64,000 bases of DNA from Hericium rajendrae. Taxonomy: Eukaryota; Basidiomycota; Agaricomycetes; Russulales; Hericiaceae. Both the position numbers and the translations under genes were made by a program. Shown here one piece after another: positions 11,300-22,242 of the stretch. Every line of letters begins with the position of its first letter. The first letter of the stretch is position 1. Under the pieces are notes generated by a model that was given only the letters and a program-made list of their open reading frames with translations, did no database searches and was not told the origin of the DNA. The stretch is taken from NCBI GenBank assembly GCA_033439255.1, contig CM065882.1:2728001-2792000 (forward strand), read 5' to 3'.

Positions 11300-12708
11300 C
11301 TAGGGACCAAATTCACCCTGTATTTCTCTCTCCTCCTTCGCCAATAACCGGCTTCTACCTGGATACACTGCTCTTACAACTTCATTCTCCTTCCATTTAC
11401 CCTCTTCAAGGGGAGTCAGGGTATACTCAATGGAGAGTGCCGAGAGCACGCCTCCGTAGGCATGGGATATGCCTTCATACAGACTGAGAATGTTACAGCA
11501 GTTTGGGAGACCGCGACCACGTACCGGTATCAATGATGATAACCCTGCCACCGCAGCGCGAAACGATACGCTACGCAAGAAATTCAGTATGTTTAATCGA
11601 GAAAAAAGGGGATGACAATGACTCGCCTCAAAATCAGGCGTATGACCCATGATCATCCGCCTTGTTCCAGTCTTCTCCAGGATAGCATCGACTTCCCTGC
11701 ATACTTTCGCCTCTGGCTCAAGTGCCCATCCTCGATACCAGAGCGGACCGTTGGATCCATACAGTTCATGTTCATCATGAGTCGCAGAGGACGGCAAGCC
11801 AGGATACGGATGAGGAGGATGAACAGGCGGGGGAGTCCGTGTCTGCAGCTTGCGTAACAACGAAGAACTTAACGCATTGATGGCTGATGGAAATGGCGAG
11901 AGGTGTTCGTATGTCGGCGAGAGACCGCCGTGAACAAAAGAGTAAGCTGTATGAGACAATGCAGAGGGTATAGCAAGAGGGGACGAGGGCGGGTAGTCGG
12001 TGTTCGGACTGCCAAGCGAGGCGTGCAAGGGAAGACGTGACGTGCTGGTGTAGTTCGCTGCCCAGGCACGTCCGATTCGGCCAGAAGACAGCATCTTTTG
12101 ACGAGCCCCGACAGAACCAAAGGTTTCAATCTCGCTGTTGGGCACATATCTGCGTGCACATCAGTATCAGCACCTCTTATGAGCAAAAATGTTCTGACCT
12201 CCAGTCGCCTTGTAAGACCAGGCATTTCGCGTGTCAGGCCCTCAAGTGAAGCATGAGACACGTTCACGAACCTATGGCATTCATCCATTCATGATTTCCG
12301 AGATGTGAGATCACGACCCCACCAACAGCTTGCGCTTGCGCACGAAGCGTCTCCATCCAGTCGAAGAGTGCAATGGTATCATCACCCCTGCAGAGACGGC
12401 ATGAGCACTGGGACGCGTCGCGTCGACGAGCTCACGAATTACCTATCAATGATATCGCCCGTCTGGACGAAGACGTCGACCTTCCCAGACCAATTCCCAT
12501 CCGCGTCTACGACGTCAGCCATTTCCAGCACCGTCTGGGCATTGCCAATGTCGCCATGCAGGTCGCCGACCGCGACTATCTTGCTTCTCCGCTCCTCACG
12601 ACGGTGACGCGGTGACTGGCCGAATGACTGGCTGCCACCCTCCCAGTAGAAGTAGAAGGCGAGGGCGAGTACAAGGGTGGCAGCCACCAGCAGACGTCGC
12701 ACGGACAT
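11300..12708 (-). CDS. Membrane-anchored calcineurin-like metallophosphatase (Shewanella-like type)
   Basis: Metal-dependent phosphoesterase with all PPP/MPE signature blocks: VAVGDLHGD, VQTGDIIDRGDD, SHLGNHEWMN, SFVHGGLSP, MIMGHTPDFE and IIIDTGISHAYGG. An N-terminal hydrophobic helix (LLVAATLVLALAFYFYW) starts a few residues after ATG 12708 and suggests a type II anchor with the catalytic domain in the secretory lumen or outside. Six exons join in frame. The intron at 11571-11626 begins with GC (gcgagt). Protein length is about 390 residues, normal for the group. The natural substrate cannot be told. Confidence 0.85.
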
Positions 12709-12950
12709 GATGGAGGTTTGGAGAAAGTCAGGGATTCGGATGCTACCGCCTGCAATTATGCATATCAATGAACAGCTACACTTGATGTCGATAATTGATG
12801 GTGAACAACGATCAAGCTGATCAACGCAACTGGCCGCAGGATCCTCAATAAGATTATGCTACAAGTCGAGATACACTCAGGACGGCCAGGCCGATGGAAA
12901 ACCTTGAAGGCAAGGGGTAAAAGGAGGAAAAATATGGCCTGAGAACACTA

Positions 12951-13021
12951 TGCATTAAGAGGGAATCGAACCCTCGGCGGGTCGATGGCAACGACCCAGG
13001 TTACCACTACCCCATTAATGC
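12951..13021 (-). tRNA. tRNA-Gly (GCC anticodon)
   Basis: Intronless 71-base cloverleaf. The acceptor arms GCATTAA and TTAATGC pair fully with discriminator A. The anticodon stem GGTCG/CGACC closes loop TTGCCAT (anticodon GCC), and the T arm is GAGGG-TTCGATT-CCCTC. A run of five T follows about 19 bases downstream (12928-12932 on the tRNA strand). Confidence 0.95.
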
Positions 13022-13236
13022 CTCATTCTAAATCTTCTGAATAGAAAAATAATATCAAATGTTTGGCTCGTCGTCATTCCTCGGTCAATATCGCGGAAGC
13101 AAGGAGCTGTCAGTGTCTTTCTTTATGAATCTCGTTCTCAGTCAGCAGGTCTTCTATGGGTCGGGCGTATAAGTACAACCAGGGATCCACTTCCTGATGT
13201 GCATATCCGCCCCAGTTCCGAATCGCCTTCACTAGC

Positions 13237-14102
13237 ATGTCCTCCGTACCATTTCCCCATGCAGGATACACGGAGAGCTCGTTCAAACGTGTGCGTGTGC
13301 TCTTCGGCGGTCAGTGGATCGCAGACACAACGCAGGCCAAGCTTGTGTAAGCTGCGTGGACGAAATACCCCTACGGTCTGCTGACATCGATACTGATTTA
13401 GGTGGGAGCACGCCTTCTACCCGCAATACTACTTTCCCCAGTCGGTGGTGTCCGATAAGTACCTGAAGCCTAGCTCATCTGATTCCAATACATACGACGT
13501 TGTTGTCGGGAGCCGGTGCGCAGAGGCTGCCGCAATCTTCTTCAAAGATGGAGACTTCAAGGGCCTGGTCAAGATCATCTTTGGGAAGATGGACGCGTGG
13601 TTCGAGGAGGAAGAGCAGATTTTCGTACATCCCAAGGACCCCTATAAGGTTGGTTTTCTTCAAATCGATGTGTGCCTCTAATTCACCCCGCTCTTGTAGC
13701 GCGTAGACGTGCTTCAGTCTGCGCGCCACATCCGCGTCGAGGTCGACGGCCTCGAAGTTGCGAACACCACAAAGGCACTGCTGCTCTATGAGACCGGGTT
13801 GCACGTGCGCACCTATCTTCCCAAGACAGACACGCGCTTGGACCTGCTTGAGCCATCTGAGCTTACCACCGAGTGCCCTTACAAGGTATGTGTGTTGCCC
13901 CCGGGGCCCGTCACTGGCTGACTTCTTCAAGGGGGTGGCAAACTATTACAACGTCAATCTGCCATCGGGAAAGAAGCTGGAGAACATCGTATGGTGGTAT
14001 CGCTCGCCGTTGTCTGACTGTGTGGATATCAAGGGTTATGTCGCGTTTTACGATGAGAAACTTGACGTCTGGGTCGATGGAGAAAAGGTGAAGAGGCCCT
14101 AG
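13237..14102 (+). CDS. Tandem DUF427 domain protein
   Basis: Small protein of unknown biochemical role with two DUF427 repeats. Repeat one reads KRVRVLFGGQWIADTTQAKLVWEH and continues through YYFPQSVVSDKYL. Repeat two reads IRVEVDGLEVANTTKALLLYE and runs through YLPKTDTRLDLLEPSE, CPYKGVANYYNV and VAFYDEKLDVWVDGEKV. The start MSSVPFPHAGYTE at 13237 is the nearest in-frame ATG. Three short introns (one after CTTGT, then after DPYK and after CPYK) all join cleanly, and no frame break is seen. DUF427 proteins are widespread in fungi and bacteria, and no reaction is established that I can cite. Confidence 0.85.
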
Positions 14103-14587
14103 ACGCTCATTGTTGGGTCTCTCGAACCTGGCTGCGATTGTAAAAGTAAGGTGTTGTTCCCTTGAGGTGTACGTCGCTGTATTATAGTGTTCAGAATCAT
14201 TCATTGTCCTTTGTTCCCTTGACTCCCTTCACCTCGATGTAAACATCGGTGCCCAGTATAATCTTCATCAGTGCCTCGGAGGGCGCAACCGAGCGGATTT
14301 TTACTGCACAAAGCGAAGTGGCACGAATAACGCTCGTCACCCGAGAAAGCCCGCTACCCGATACACGAGGAGAGACAATGGCTCCAGGACCTCGTGCTTT
14401 GACATACTCCACAATAGCGAATTAAGCGTTGCCTCAACTTCAAGCCACAAGGACGGCAGTATAAAGGTCGCCGTCGGAGGACACGAGGCGTGCACGTCGC
14501 TCTTCACTTCTCCGCCCCTACCGATATCCTCTCTAAAATATCTGTCAACATCCGTGTTGCCATTCGACAGATTCGACTCACAGCACA
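14103..14587. other. Intergenic region upstream of the 14.6 kb gene
   Basis: No gene is recognisable. A TATAAA string at 14460-14465, about 125 bases before the start at 14588, and a pyrimidine-rich leader mark a promoter for the plus-strand gene. Confidence 0.45.
14460..14465 (+). promoter_or_regulatory. TATA box candidate for the 14.6 kb gene
   Basis: TATAAA about 125 bases before the ATG at 14588, followed by a CT-rich leader. Confidence 0.4.
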
Positions 14588-15862
14588 ATGTCGCGTTACC
14601 CATCTCCACCGAGAAACGTCTACCACATCTCCTCCCGGTCTCGAGCTACCACGCCCGAGAGGCACATCGCTCGTCAGGCGCTGCGCGCCGTCCCCTACGA
14701 TCAACAGCCGAACCTGTATCCATCGTCTGTGCAAGACTTCTGGCCGCGTGCGCCTCCTGCTCCTCCCAGCACGCCTCCCTCAAACCCCAGGGTGGAAGTC
14801 CGCCGACGGGCCGTCTCCCAGCACCGCAAGCGCGCGCCCCCGCCCCTGCACATTCCTCACGTTCCGGAGCTCCTACCCAACGTCCAGATCGTCCAGATGC
14901 CGGACGCCCCCACACCCCATCCCCATTACGCCGCCGCCCTGAGCGAGTCCCCAAGCATGCAGCCGTACTATTCCGATCCGGAGGGCGACGCTCGCGGTCG
15001 CGGGCGGCAGAGGAGCAGGCAGGCGACCGCGCCGGTGGCCGACTCACGCAGGTCGATCACCACGCCGCGCGTGGAGGCCTTCCTCAGCTCGAAGAGCGAG
15101 TCGGATCTGCGGGGGCTGTTCAAGAAATTGACGAAGGGATTCACGAAGGACGGGGGCGAGCGCCCGCGCCGCACCGAGGTGCCTCTCCTCCAGCAGCTGC
15201 AGTCCTCTGCGGTCAAGCGGAACATGGCGCGCCAACCCGGCTTCGTGCCGATGCCGGCCAGGACGGACGGAACTCACGATGATATTATCTTCGCCACGAT
15301 GGTGCCCAGCGACGCCGGTGGGAAAGCGTGCTTCCAGCATCTGCCGGGCGTGAACCTTGTGCAGGCTGCAGACGTCAAGGGAGGTCTCATGCTGGCAAAT
15401 GCAAAGGCTATGCCGATGATAGGCAAGGAGACCGACAGGAATGGATACATCAAAATCTGCCTGCAGGTATGTTGATTCATCAGAATCGGAATAACAGTGG
15501 CTGACAGGTTTCAAAAGTGGCCCTGTTACGACGAACCTCACGTCGATTATATCGAGTTAAACCATGGGAGCTCAATCATGATCTTGTCCCTTGTATACCA
15601 GGTTGCTGCCATCACATGCGAGTGGTTCAAAGCGACGAGGGTGAGCCTTCATATAGTCGGCGCCGTCCTTCCTCGCTCACTTTGCTGGTTTGTAGAAGCA
15701 CGCACGCGATCCAACGGAACGTACAAGGAATGGAAGATTGCTTCCAAAGAAACATCGGATGGTGTTCACGAAAACCACATGATCTTGCGCGGGCTAAGGC
15801 ATATTGGTCGAGAGTACTGGGTGCCTATCCTGTACTGGAACCCTCCGGTCAGCCCCACTTGA
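14588..15862 (+). CDS. Uncharacterised basidiomycete protein with disordered N terminus
   Basis: I do not recognise a named domain. The first exon encodes about 200 residues rich in Pro, Ser and Arg with charged patches, likely disordered. A folded C-terminal part follows, holding DDIIFATMVPSDAGGKACF and GYIKICLQWPCYDEPHVDY. The last exon contains KHARDPTE and YKEWKIASKETSDGVHENH, then LRHIGREYWVPILYW. I remember the arrangement (W-P-G/C-Y then a closing L-x2-HxS/G-x-x-xW block) from Agaricomycete proteins of unknown role. Introns of about 50-55 bases separate the exons. One base seems missing near 15719-15722, between the last two blocks. Confidence 0.6.
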
Positions 15863-16269
15863 GGATGCGAGGAGATGATTTTCGGCTTGGGGCTATGAGA
15901 CGTCTGGGGAAGACTTCAGTATATGACTGTGAATTATATGTAATGTATGCGATGGTTATGAATATGCAAATTATGAACGTACCCGTGCGAAATGCCTGTT
16001 TGACAAGCTGAGCCCGACGAGGCTGGCGTCCACGTATGAGTGAAAGGACCTGGGAGGAAATGAGCACATAGCAAGCGATCCAAAGACCGACATGTATCCA
16101 TCTCATTGCATGACTGAGAAGGTAGAATGACGTGTGAGTCCCACTGTGAGCCGACTCAGTTATGCTGCAAGCAGACGAAGATAGTATGGTTCAATGTAGG
16201 GTATCATTATGGGGCTCCGAAGTAGATGAGTTTAGATGGTGTAAGATCGTATGTCCGTCAGATTCAGTG
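15863..16269. other. Convergent 3' intergenic region
   Basis: Lies between the 3' ends of two convergent genes. No gene, RNA or repeat seen; it should hold both polyadenylation regions. Confidence 0.4.
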
Positions 16270-17033
16270 CTACGATGTCTGAGGAGGACCATGGGCATCG
16301 CCGGCAGAAGAGCGTTCTATTGCGACTTCTGCGCTCAGGCGTGAAATCTCCGAGAACGCAATCTTGAGTAGTTCAAGATCGGCGTCCAAGGACTCGGCAC
16401 GAGTTTTCATCTAGGTGATGGAAGGAAAGCACTTAGCTTGGTTTAAGCACGATATGCACATTAAACGCACCGCTGATATTGTATCTGTTGCTGCGATTAG
16501 TTCGTGGTGGTGGTTATAAACTAGTGACTGTCGTTGGCTATCAAGATGTCGCATCTCTGACGGGATTTCAGACAAGCCATCGCCCAGATGCCGCAGTAGA
16601 CTGACCAGTCAATAACTCGTTCTCCGTCTTAAGTAGAGTTGTTAGAGAAGACGTCGTAATCAGCTGCTCATAATATCCTTTGGCGTCAAAAGCGGGTGAA
16701 TCTGGGCAATAACTGTGAATGAAGATTACATGGCTAGATACAGTGTTCCCTTACCCAAATCCATTGGATCCATCGGCTTTCCTGATGGGGGTGGCGGGCC
16801 GATGCCCAGCCCGTAATGCTTTCGCAAGAGATCTTTGCTCGAGTCTTTGAGCGGTCTAAGCCTGCGCTTGGAGAGCCCGGCAGATGACTGCCAGATATTC
16901 TTCTGGAAGACCCGGTTGGTGATTGTGGAAGAGATTGGGTAACTGGGCGTGGTGAAGTAGGCCCCAGGGGAGAAGGAAGAGGTGTAGTGGAATTATGACC
17001 AGGTGTTGAAGGTGTTGATGAAGAAGGAGACAT
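16270..17033 (-). CDS. VPS51: Vps51-family subunit of the GARP/EARP tethering complex
   Basis: Coiled-coil subunit that tethers endosome-derived vesicles at the trans-Golgi. Start ATG 17033 gives a Ser/Pro-rich leader (MSPSSSTPSTPG...). A 56-base intron then joins it to SSAGLSKRRLRPLKDSSKD, LLRKHYGLGIG, DSPAFDAKGYYEQLITTSS, LTTLLKTENELLTEMRHL, SQRQSLVYNHHHELIAATD and MKTRAESLDADLELLKIAF. This is the conserved N-terminal Vps51/Vps67 block. The protein is about 195 residues, matching short fungal forms rather than the long animal form. What looks at first like a frame break in the leader is resolved by the intron. Confidence 0.88.
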
Positions 17034-17350
17034 GATGAGCCGCAAGATAATAGAAATTAGACCGTCCTAGATAGATGATGATGATTCGATGAGATCCGGG
17101 GTAAACTGAGTGTTGAAACTCGGTGAAGACTCGTCTGTGCACTGAAAGGAAGGATAACGGTTACTTGCAGTGACGCAACTAGGCACAGCGTGACACAAAC
17201 AAAAGCGGTCATGTGATCCATCAACAACGCGACGCGTCACGCTTTGGTCGGTGTCACGCCTGTCCCGACACTGTCCTGACTCTTGCTTGCTTCCTGCCCT
17301 GTCCTTATCCTCCTTGTGCAACATCCTTTCCCCCCTATACTGCTCGTTCA
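17034..17350. other. Divergent promoter between VPS51 and nuclear-protein gene
   Basis: 317 bases between two divergent starts, CT-rich on the plus strand just before 17351. No other feature seen. Confidence 0.4.
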
Positions 17351-19546
17351 ATGACGCCCCAGACTGGAGCTGAAGCAAATTGGATCGTAGATGATAGCGA
17401 GGACGAGTTTTCTATGGAGATCGAGCGACCTGGGCAGGATGCTCAGAGCTCTCGCATACAGTCGGCGACGGCCATGAAACATCCAGTGCGTCTCCTTTTC
17501 CTATCTTTTTGATTGGTAGTTTAAATTCCCTATCTGCTGTAGCTGTTCCCGAAGGCATCTCGCCCATTGAAACTGCGCCGCAGCCTCGTGTAGATGCAGG
17601 AGGCCAGTCCATCATATCTTCATTTAGCGCTCCCCTTCAGAAAGCTGGAGAGCAGTCGACGATATCCTCGTACACTCCTGCTGCTGGCGATACCTCATCT
17701 TCTTCAAAGCCCTCGAAACCTCGTCCTCGCCCGCGTCCTGCTTTCAAAGGCGCTCGGTCCGACACTACAGCGCCGACTAGCGACCCATCTGCACTTCAGA
17801 CACCATCCTCGGACCGCTTACTTCCCCCAACAATTGTCGTCGATAGCAACACAGAGCCTCTCACTGTCCCGATCGCCGGCCAGAACATTCCGGACTATCC
17901 CCAGGACATCGCAGAACGAGCCAAGATGCGCTCTAGGAAGGCTGCTATTCCCTACCGCGAAGAGGTCATCATAGATCTTTCCTCGGATGACGAGATTGCA
18001 CTCCCATCCCCAAAGCCGAAGACCAAACCCAAACCCAAACCGAAGCCGCGTCCCGCCAAACGTGCAAAGACCGACCATCCTAACCCTGGCGATGTATCGA
18101 TCGCCGAGTCCGAAACCGTCACCATACCCGTTCCAAGCTCTAGTTTCCCGCTACCGCCGTCTGATCTTCTCCCCCAGTTCCTCAATCAAAGCGTGCGTCG
18201 CCTGACCAGGGTTCATCGCCTATGGTCAGTCCTGTTCGCAAGAGAAAACGGAAGACGATGCGCATAGATGACGATTCCGATGAAGAAGGAGCGGGCAATG
18301 CGCCTATGGATATCGACAAGGACACCATCTCGATGCCTCCACCTGAACTGCCCCACTTTTTTGCCGGTTCTTCTACTTCTGACGCGACATCTCTGTCGGA
18401 AGAACTTGTTGCATCGAGCAAGAAGATGAATGGGAAAACGAAGAAAGGCTATCGAGGATGCCCCAGCGAAGGCGAAGAAGACGAAGGCGAAGGCCAAGGC
18501 TACCAAGAAAAACCGTCGGTGGAAGTTCTTATCAAATCTCCACCCAAGGGCAAGGGGAAATCGAAGAAGACTACCGAAGACGATCTGCCAGTAAAGAGCT
18601 CTGGAAAATCTTTAGAGAAGACGGGTGCAGGGCTTGATGATGACGCTTATCTATCTGCGGTCGACGATTCCAGGGCGAGGATGAGCTGCAGCTTCTCCCG
18701 CCGAAGAATAAAGCGAAGGCGAAGAAGGTTCCACCCAGCAGCAAGTTCTCGGATGGCCCCAAGTCTGGCAAAGGAAAGCAGAAGGCGGCGGCTTCCAGTA
18801 ATGCGGATGCAAGTCCTACGCCTCGGGCACGAGGGAGTAAAGGAAGAGGTGTTGTTCTGTCCGATGATGAGGAAGATGCCGATCGAGAGGTTTCTCCTCC
18901 GAGAAGTCGTGGCAGTAAGAATCGCAAGTCAAGCGTGAAGGAGGACAATATCCTCCAGAAAGAGGGAAGTGAGAAGCCAGCCAGCAAGTCCAGCGACGAT
19001 GTTCCTATGCCCCAGACGCCGGTGCGGTCCAAAGTATGTTGACCCTTCGATAAAGAGGGACGACAGCTGACAGTATGCACAGGAGAACGTGAATCCAAAA
19101 TCACCGGATAACGCCGATGGAGCCGAATCTCCACTGAATACACCTGCAAAGGACACATCGTCGTCCTCTGCCCGCGTTTTCACGCGGGGCTATACCTTCA
19201 GTCGCCCTGCAAAGCCACCCCCATGCAGGAGCTATCCGCCGCGCAACATCCCACCCCAACTCCCCCTTCCAGCCATCTCCTAAACAGTCCCCGTATCATT
19301 CGCCTCTTTTCAAGGCTACTAAATCAGCTTTGCGAAAGATTGCCCCCTGCACCCCAATCGTCGGACCCGCCGCCGCCCCTGCCACCTCCGCCTCCCCCGA
19401 AGAAGAGCAAGAAGATGCTTGATCTCGAGGAGAAATGGGAAATGGAGCTGGAGGACGAGGTGCCGGGCTGGTGGTCGTTGACTGACGAGGAACGCAAGGA
19501 GTGGAGGAGGGCGAAGAAGGACAAGGAGCTGGGTTTTGAAGATTGA
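17351..19546 (+). CDS. Disordered, highly charged nuclear-type protein (frame breaks)
   Basis: No named family recognised. The N terminus is acidic (WIVDDSEDEFSMEIE). Long Ser/Pro/Lys-rich stretches follow with bipartite nuclear-localisation-like motifs (RKKRKRK-type near VSPVRKRKRKTMRIDDDSDEE), an EVIIDLSSDDE motif and KPKTKPKPKPKPRPAKRAK. The end is conserved-looking: KMLDLEEKWEMELEDEVPG then WWSLTDEERKEWRRAKKDKE. Two clean introns are visible, after KHP near 17490 and after TPVRSK near 19030. Frame slips of one base are needed near 18165 and 18668, in short T runs, with further ambiguity near 18440-18510 and in the C-rich stretch at 19230-19390. A chromatin or DNA-associated role is only a guess. 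Confidence 0.6.
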
Positions 19547-19857
19547 TGTGGATGCGGGCTCGTCATATCATGGAGCGTCTTAGTTTCTTTCTGAGACTGC
19601 AACTCTAAATTATGATTCCATCGGACTGTTTTATGCATACTATACCTTGTACTTTTCGTTCCTTACGCTGTCCCAACAGTTGATATCTTGTATTCGTTGC
19701 TGATGAATACATACAAATGATCACAATGCAATCCCATGATAATGAAGGAAATAAACGACGGTTTCGTCTCACAAATACGGTCAAGACACCCAAATGCAAG
19801 GTCAACAAGGAATCCAACAGTACGGGTATTGTGACAAGATAAAGATAGCCCGCCCAA
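19547..19857. other. Convergent 3' intergenic region
   Basis: Lies between convergent genes; AT-rich, with no gene recognised. Confidence 0.4.
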
Positions 19858-21817
19858 TCATTGAAACACGATAAGGAATGAGCCTCCCGTCGGAGGCAAG
19901 GTGACATTGACCGGTGCTCCAAGCTGTGCATGTATCGTCGTCGTTCCATCGTCATTCACGACATGGGTAGTCGGCACCGTCGCACGGGTCGTCTCGCCAT
20001 CCCAGTAAGACGGACCGAGGTCCATCAGAGCACTAGCAGCCAGCACGCTGATGGTGCACTGCTCGATGGACAAGCACTCCAGCGGGCCGTCGGTGAGCTC
20101 TGCGCGGGCACGCAAGGCCTCGAGGCAAATCTTCCAGACCGCAGTTCCACCGCTCGTCGTGGCCATTAGATCGATGTCCTTTAATTCCAGTTCCGATAAA
20201 TAGGGCAAGAAGAGCTTGTCCGCGAAGACCTCGGGTCCGCCCTCAAAGTCCGCGCCCTGTTCAGGTTCGAGACGCGAAAGGAGTGCGGCGATACAGCGGT
20301 GGGCCTTGCAGCTCGTAAGACTCAACGTCCTCACGGACACGAAGCCCCCACATGCGTGTAGGAAATCCTGTGAGTCCATGGGCACGTCCTGTAACTGCAA
20401 GCTGAGCTCGAGCTTCGTTACGCCGCTCGTGTCGAATACGTGACCGACGCGTGAGATGGTTTCGACGCAGTTGTCGGCAGATATGTTGGGCCAGCCGGAT
20501 TCGACTTTGATCTTGAGAGGTATGCCTTTCGACCTTGGGTCCTTCGGGTCTGAAATGGACTCGCCACTGATAGTGAGGACCGATTTCTCGTACTTGAAGG
20601 ATAGAGACCCCAGCCGGGCATGCGACTGCCGAGAGGTTAGCGGACCGATAAGATCGATTATTTCTTCGAAACCCTCCTCTACACCTTCGCCCTCACACTG
20701 AAGGTAGATATCGGATAACTTAGGCATGTCTAACCGCCACAACAGCGATACACAACTGACAAAATTCTTGCCCAAATGGAGAGTCGTAAGATGGCCCAGG
20801 TGGACGGTCGGGAGAGCGGTAGGGACAGGGAAGTCCGTCGCTCCCATGGGCAACGTGTTCATCAAAACAAGGGATTCGAGATCTGGCATCTTTTCCAGAG
20901 CAGACAAAAGTTGATGGTAGGTGGGAAGGGGCTGTGCAGGAACGAAGGAGAGTTCTAGATACACTTTGAGATGCTTCAGACCGCTCAGGAAAGGTGACGT
21001 CCAGGAGATAGTGCAGTTCTCCAGATCAAGGTAGCGGAGCTTCGGTGCATGACCACCGAAGAGATCGTCGAGAAGCTGAATTGATTGGATACCTCGAGCC
21101 AGACCGTGGGCTGGTGTGCTTATTTGGAACTCTTCTAGAAGTGGGGCTGGCTTACGACGGACCAAACTAGTCATGACATCGAAGGTCGGTTGCTTGGCCC
21201 CGATATGGATCATTCGAGCGCGAGCGAGGTCGAGGAGTGCTAATTTTGTTGCTTCTGCGTATGGAGAAGCATCCTCATAGACCCGTTCGTCGTACACAAT
21301 GTTGACGGGCGCTGCTCGCGAGCGTGCCAAACACTCTTCTGCCGCGAGGGGGAGAACGCAAACGTCCATCCAGAGACGGGGGTTGTTCAACGCCACCGTA
21401 CGCCAGTGCTTGCAGACGTGAGTCAGCTTGATCCAACCTAAGGTGACTTTCTGGCCGCGCTCGCGTTTGGATGAGCGCGCTCGAGGTCGATCGTCCATGG
21501 AGAAGTAAAAAATACGATACAACAGCTCGGCTGGAAGGGTTGCGACTGGTTGAAGGGCATTCTGTCGCGCTATAAGCTCAAGCCTGATGCGAGAAAGATC
21601 CGCTAACTCGACGGCCAGCTGCCGCCGCGCCTCGCTCATTTTGGGCGCGCAGCTCCTTTCCTCTCGTAACAGATCATCGAGTTCGGACAATCTGTCATTG
21701 GCGAGAGTTGCCCAGCAGGACCTGAGGGCGGATATCAGTTAGGCTGTTGAATATGACGTTCATTATTTCTCACTTGTCTGGCGCATCGTTCGATGTCGAG
21801 CTCGATCCCTCCTGCAT
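19858..21817 (-). CDS. F-box protein with LRR-like C terminus
   Basis: Predicted SCF substrate receptor, about 625 residues and intact. A short first exon (MQEGSSSTSNDAPDK, start 21817) splices to SCWATLANDRLSELDDLL. A coiled coil follows (EARRQLAVELADLSRIRLEL), then the F-box (LQPVATLPAELLYRIFYFS...WIKLTHVCKHWRTVALNNP RLW). The rest is leucine-rich with repeats such as LRYLDLENC, HLKVYLELSF, LESLVLMN and LSELELKDIDL. This is the common Agaricomycete F-box layout (coiled coil, F-box, degenerate LRR). It is not a close copy of the gene at 1.1-3.0 kb. The target is unknown. Confidence 0.85.
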
Positions 21818-22242
21818 GTTGACTTGACGAGGTAAGAATGATTTGCAGGGCGAGATCGATGCGTATCTGATCCTTCTGATAATTCAGAAATAGGGATACT
21901 TGATGCCGCTGCCTACTACGAACCAGATTGTATAAAGACGCTATATATGCGCAGCAATGTGAACGTACTTACCGTAGGCTAGCAGACTCGATGTTTGAGA
22001 ATCTGCACACTACCTAGGGAAGCAGTTGTGAGGTCTTGAGACGCGCTGCTGCGAGGAGCAGGGGTGGCTCGAGTCTCGAGAGACGGCTGCCGCGATGCGA
22101 GATTGTGGACGCGACGGTGAAGCGCCCATCGCTTGGCCAATGACATCGGCTATCGACCACGTGAAGAGGCAGTGCATCTGTGTCCGCCCATGGGCAGCAT
22201 ACTCGCGCTACAGACCACTTCAAGTCAACGTCCACGCTCTCC
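21818..22242. other. Divergent promoter between F-box and kinase genes
   Basis: 425 bases between two divergent starts. No separate gene, RNA or repeat recognised. Confidence 0.4.

Noticed and set aside
16860-16990. Apparent frame break in the N terminus of VPS51
   Set aside because: A 56-base GT-AG intron between the Ser/Pro leader and SSAGLSKRRL restores the frame, so no error is needed.
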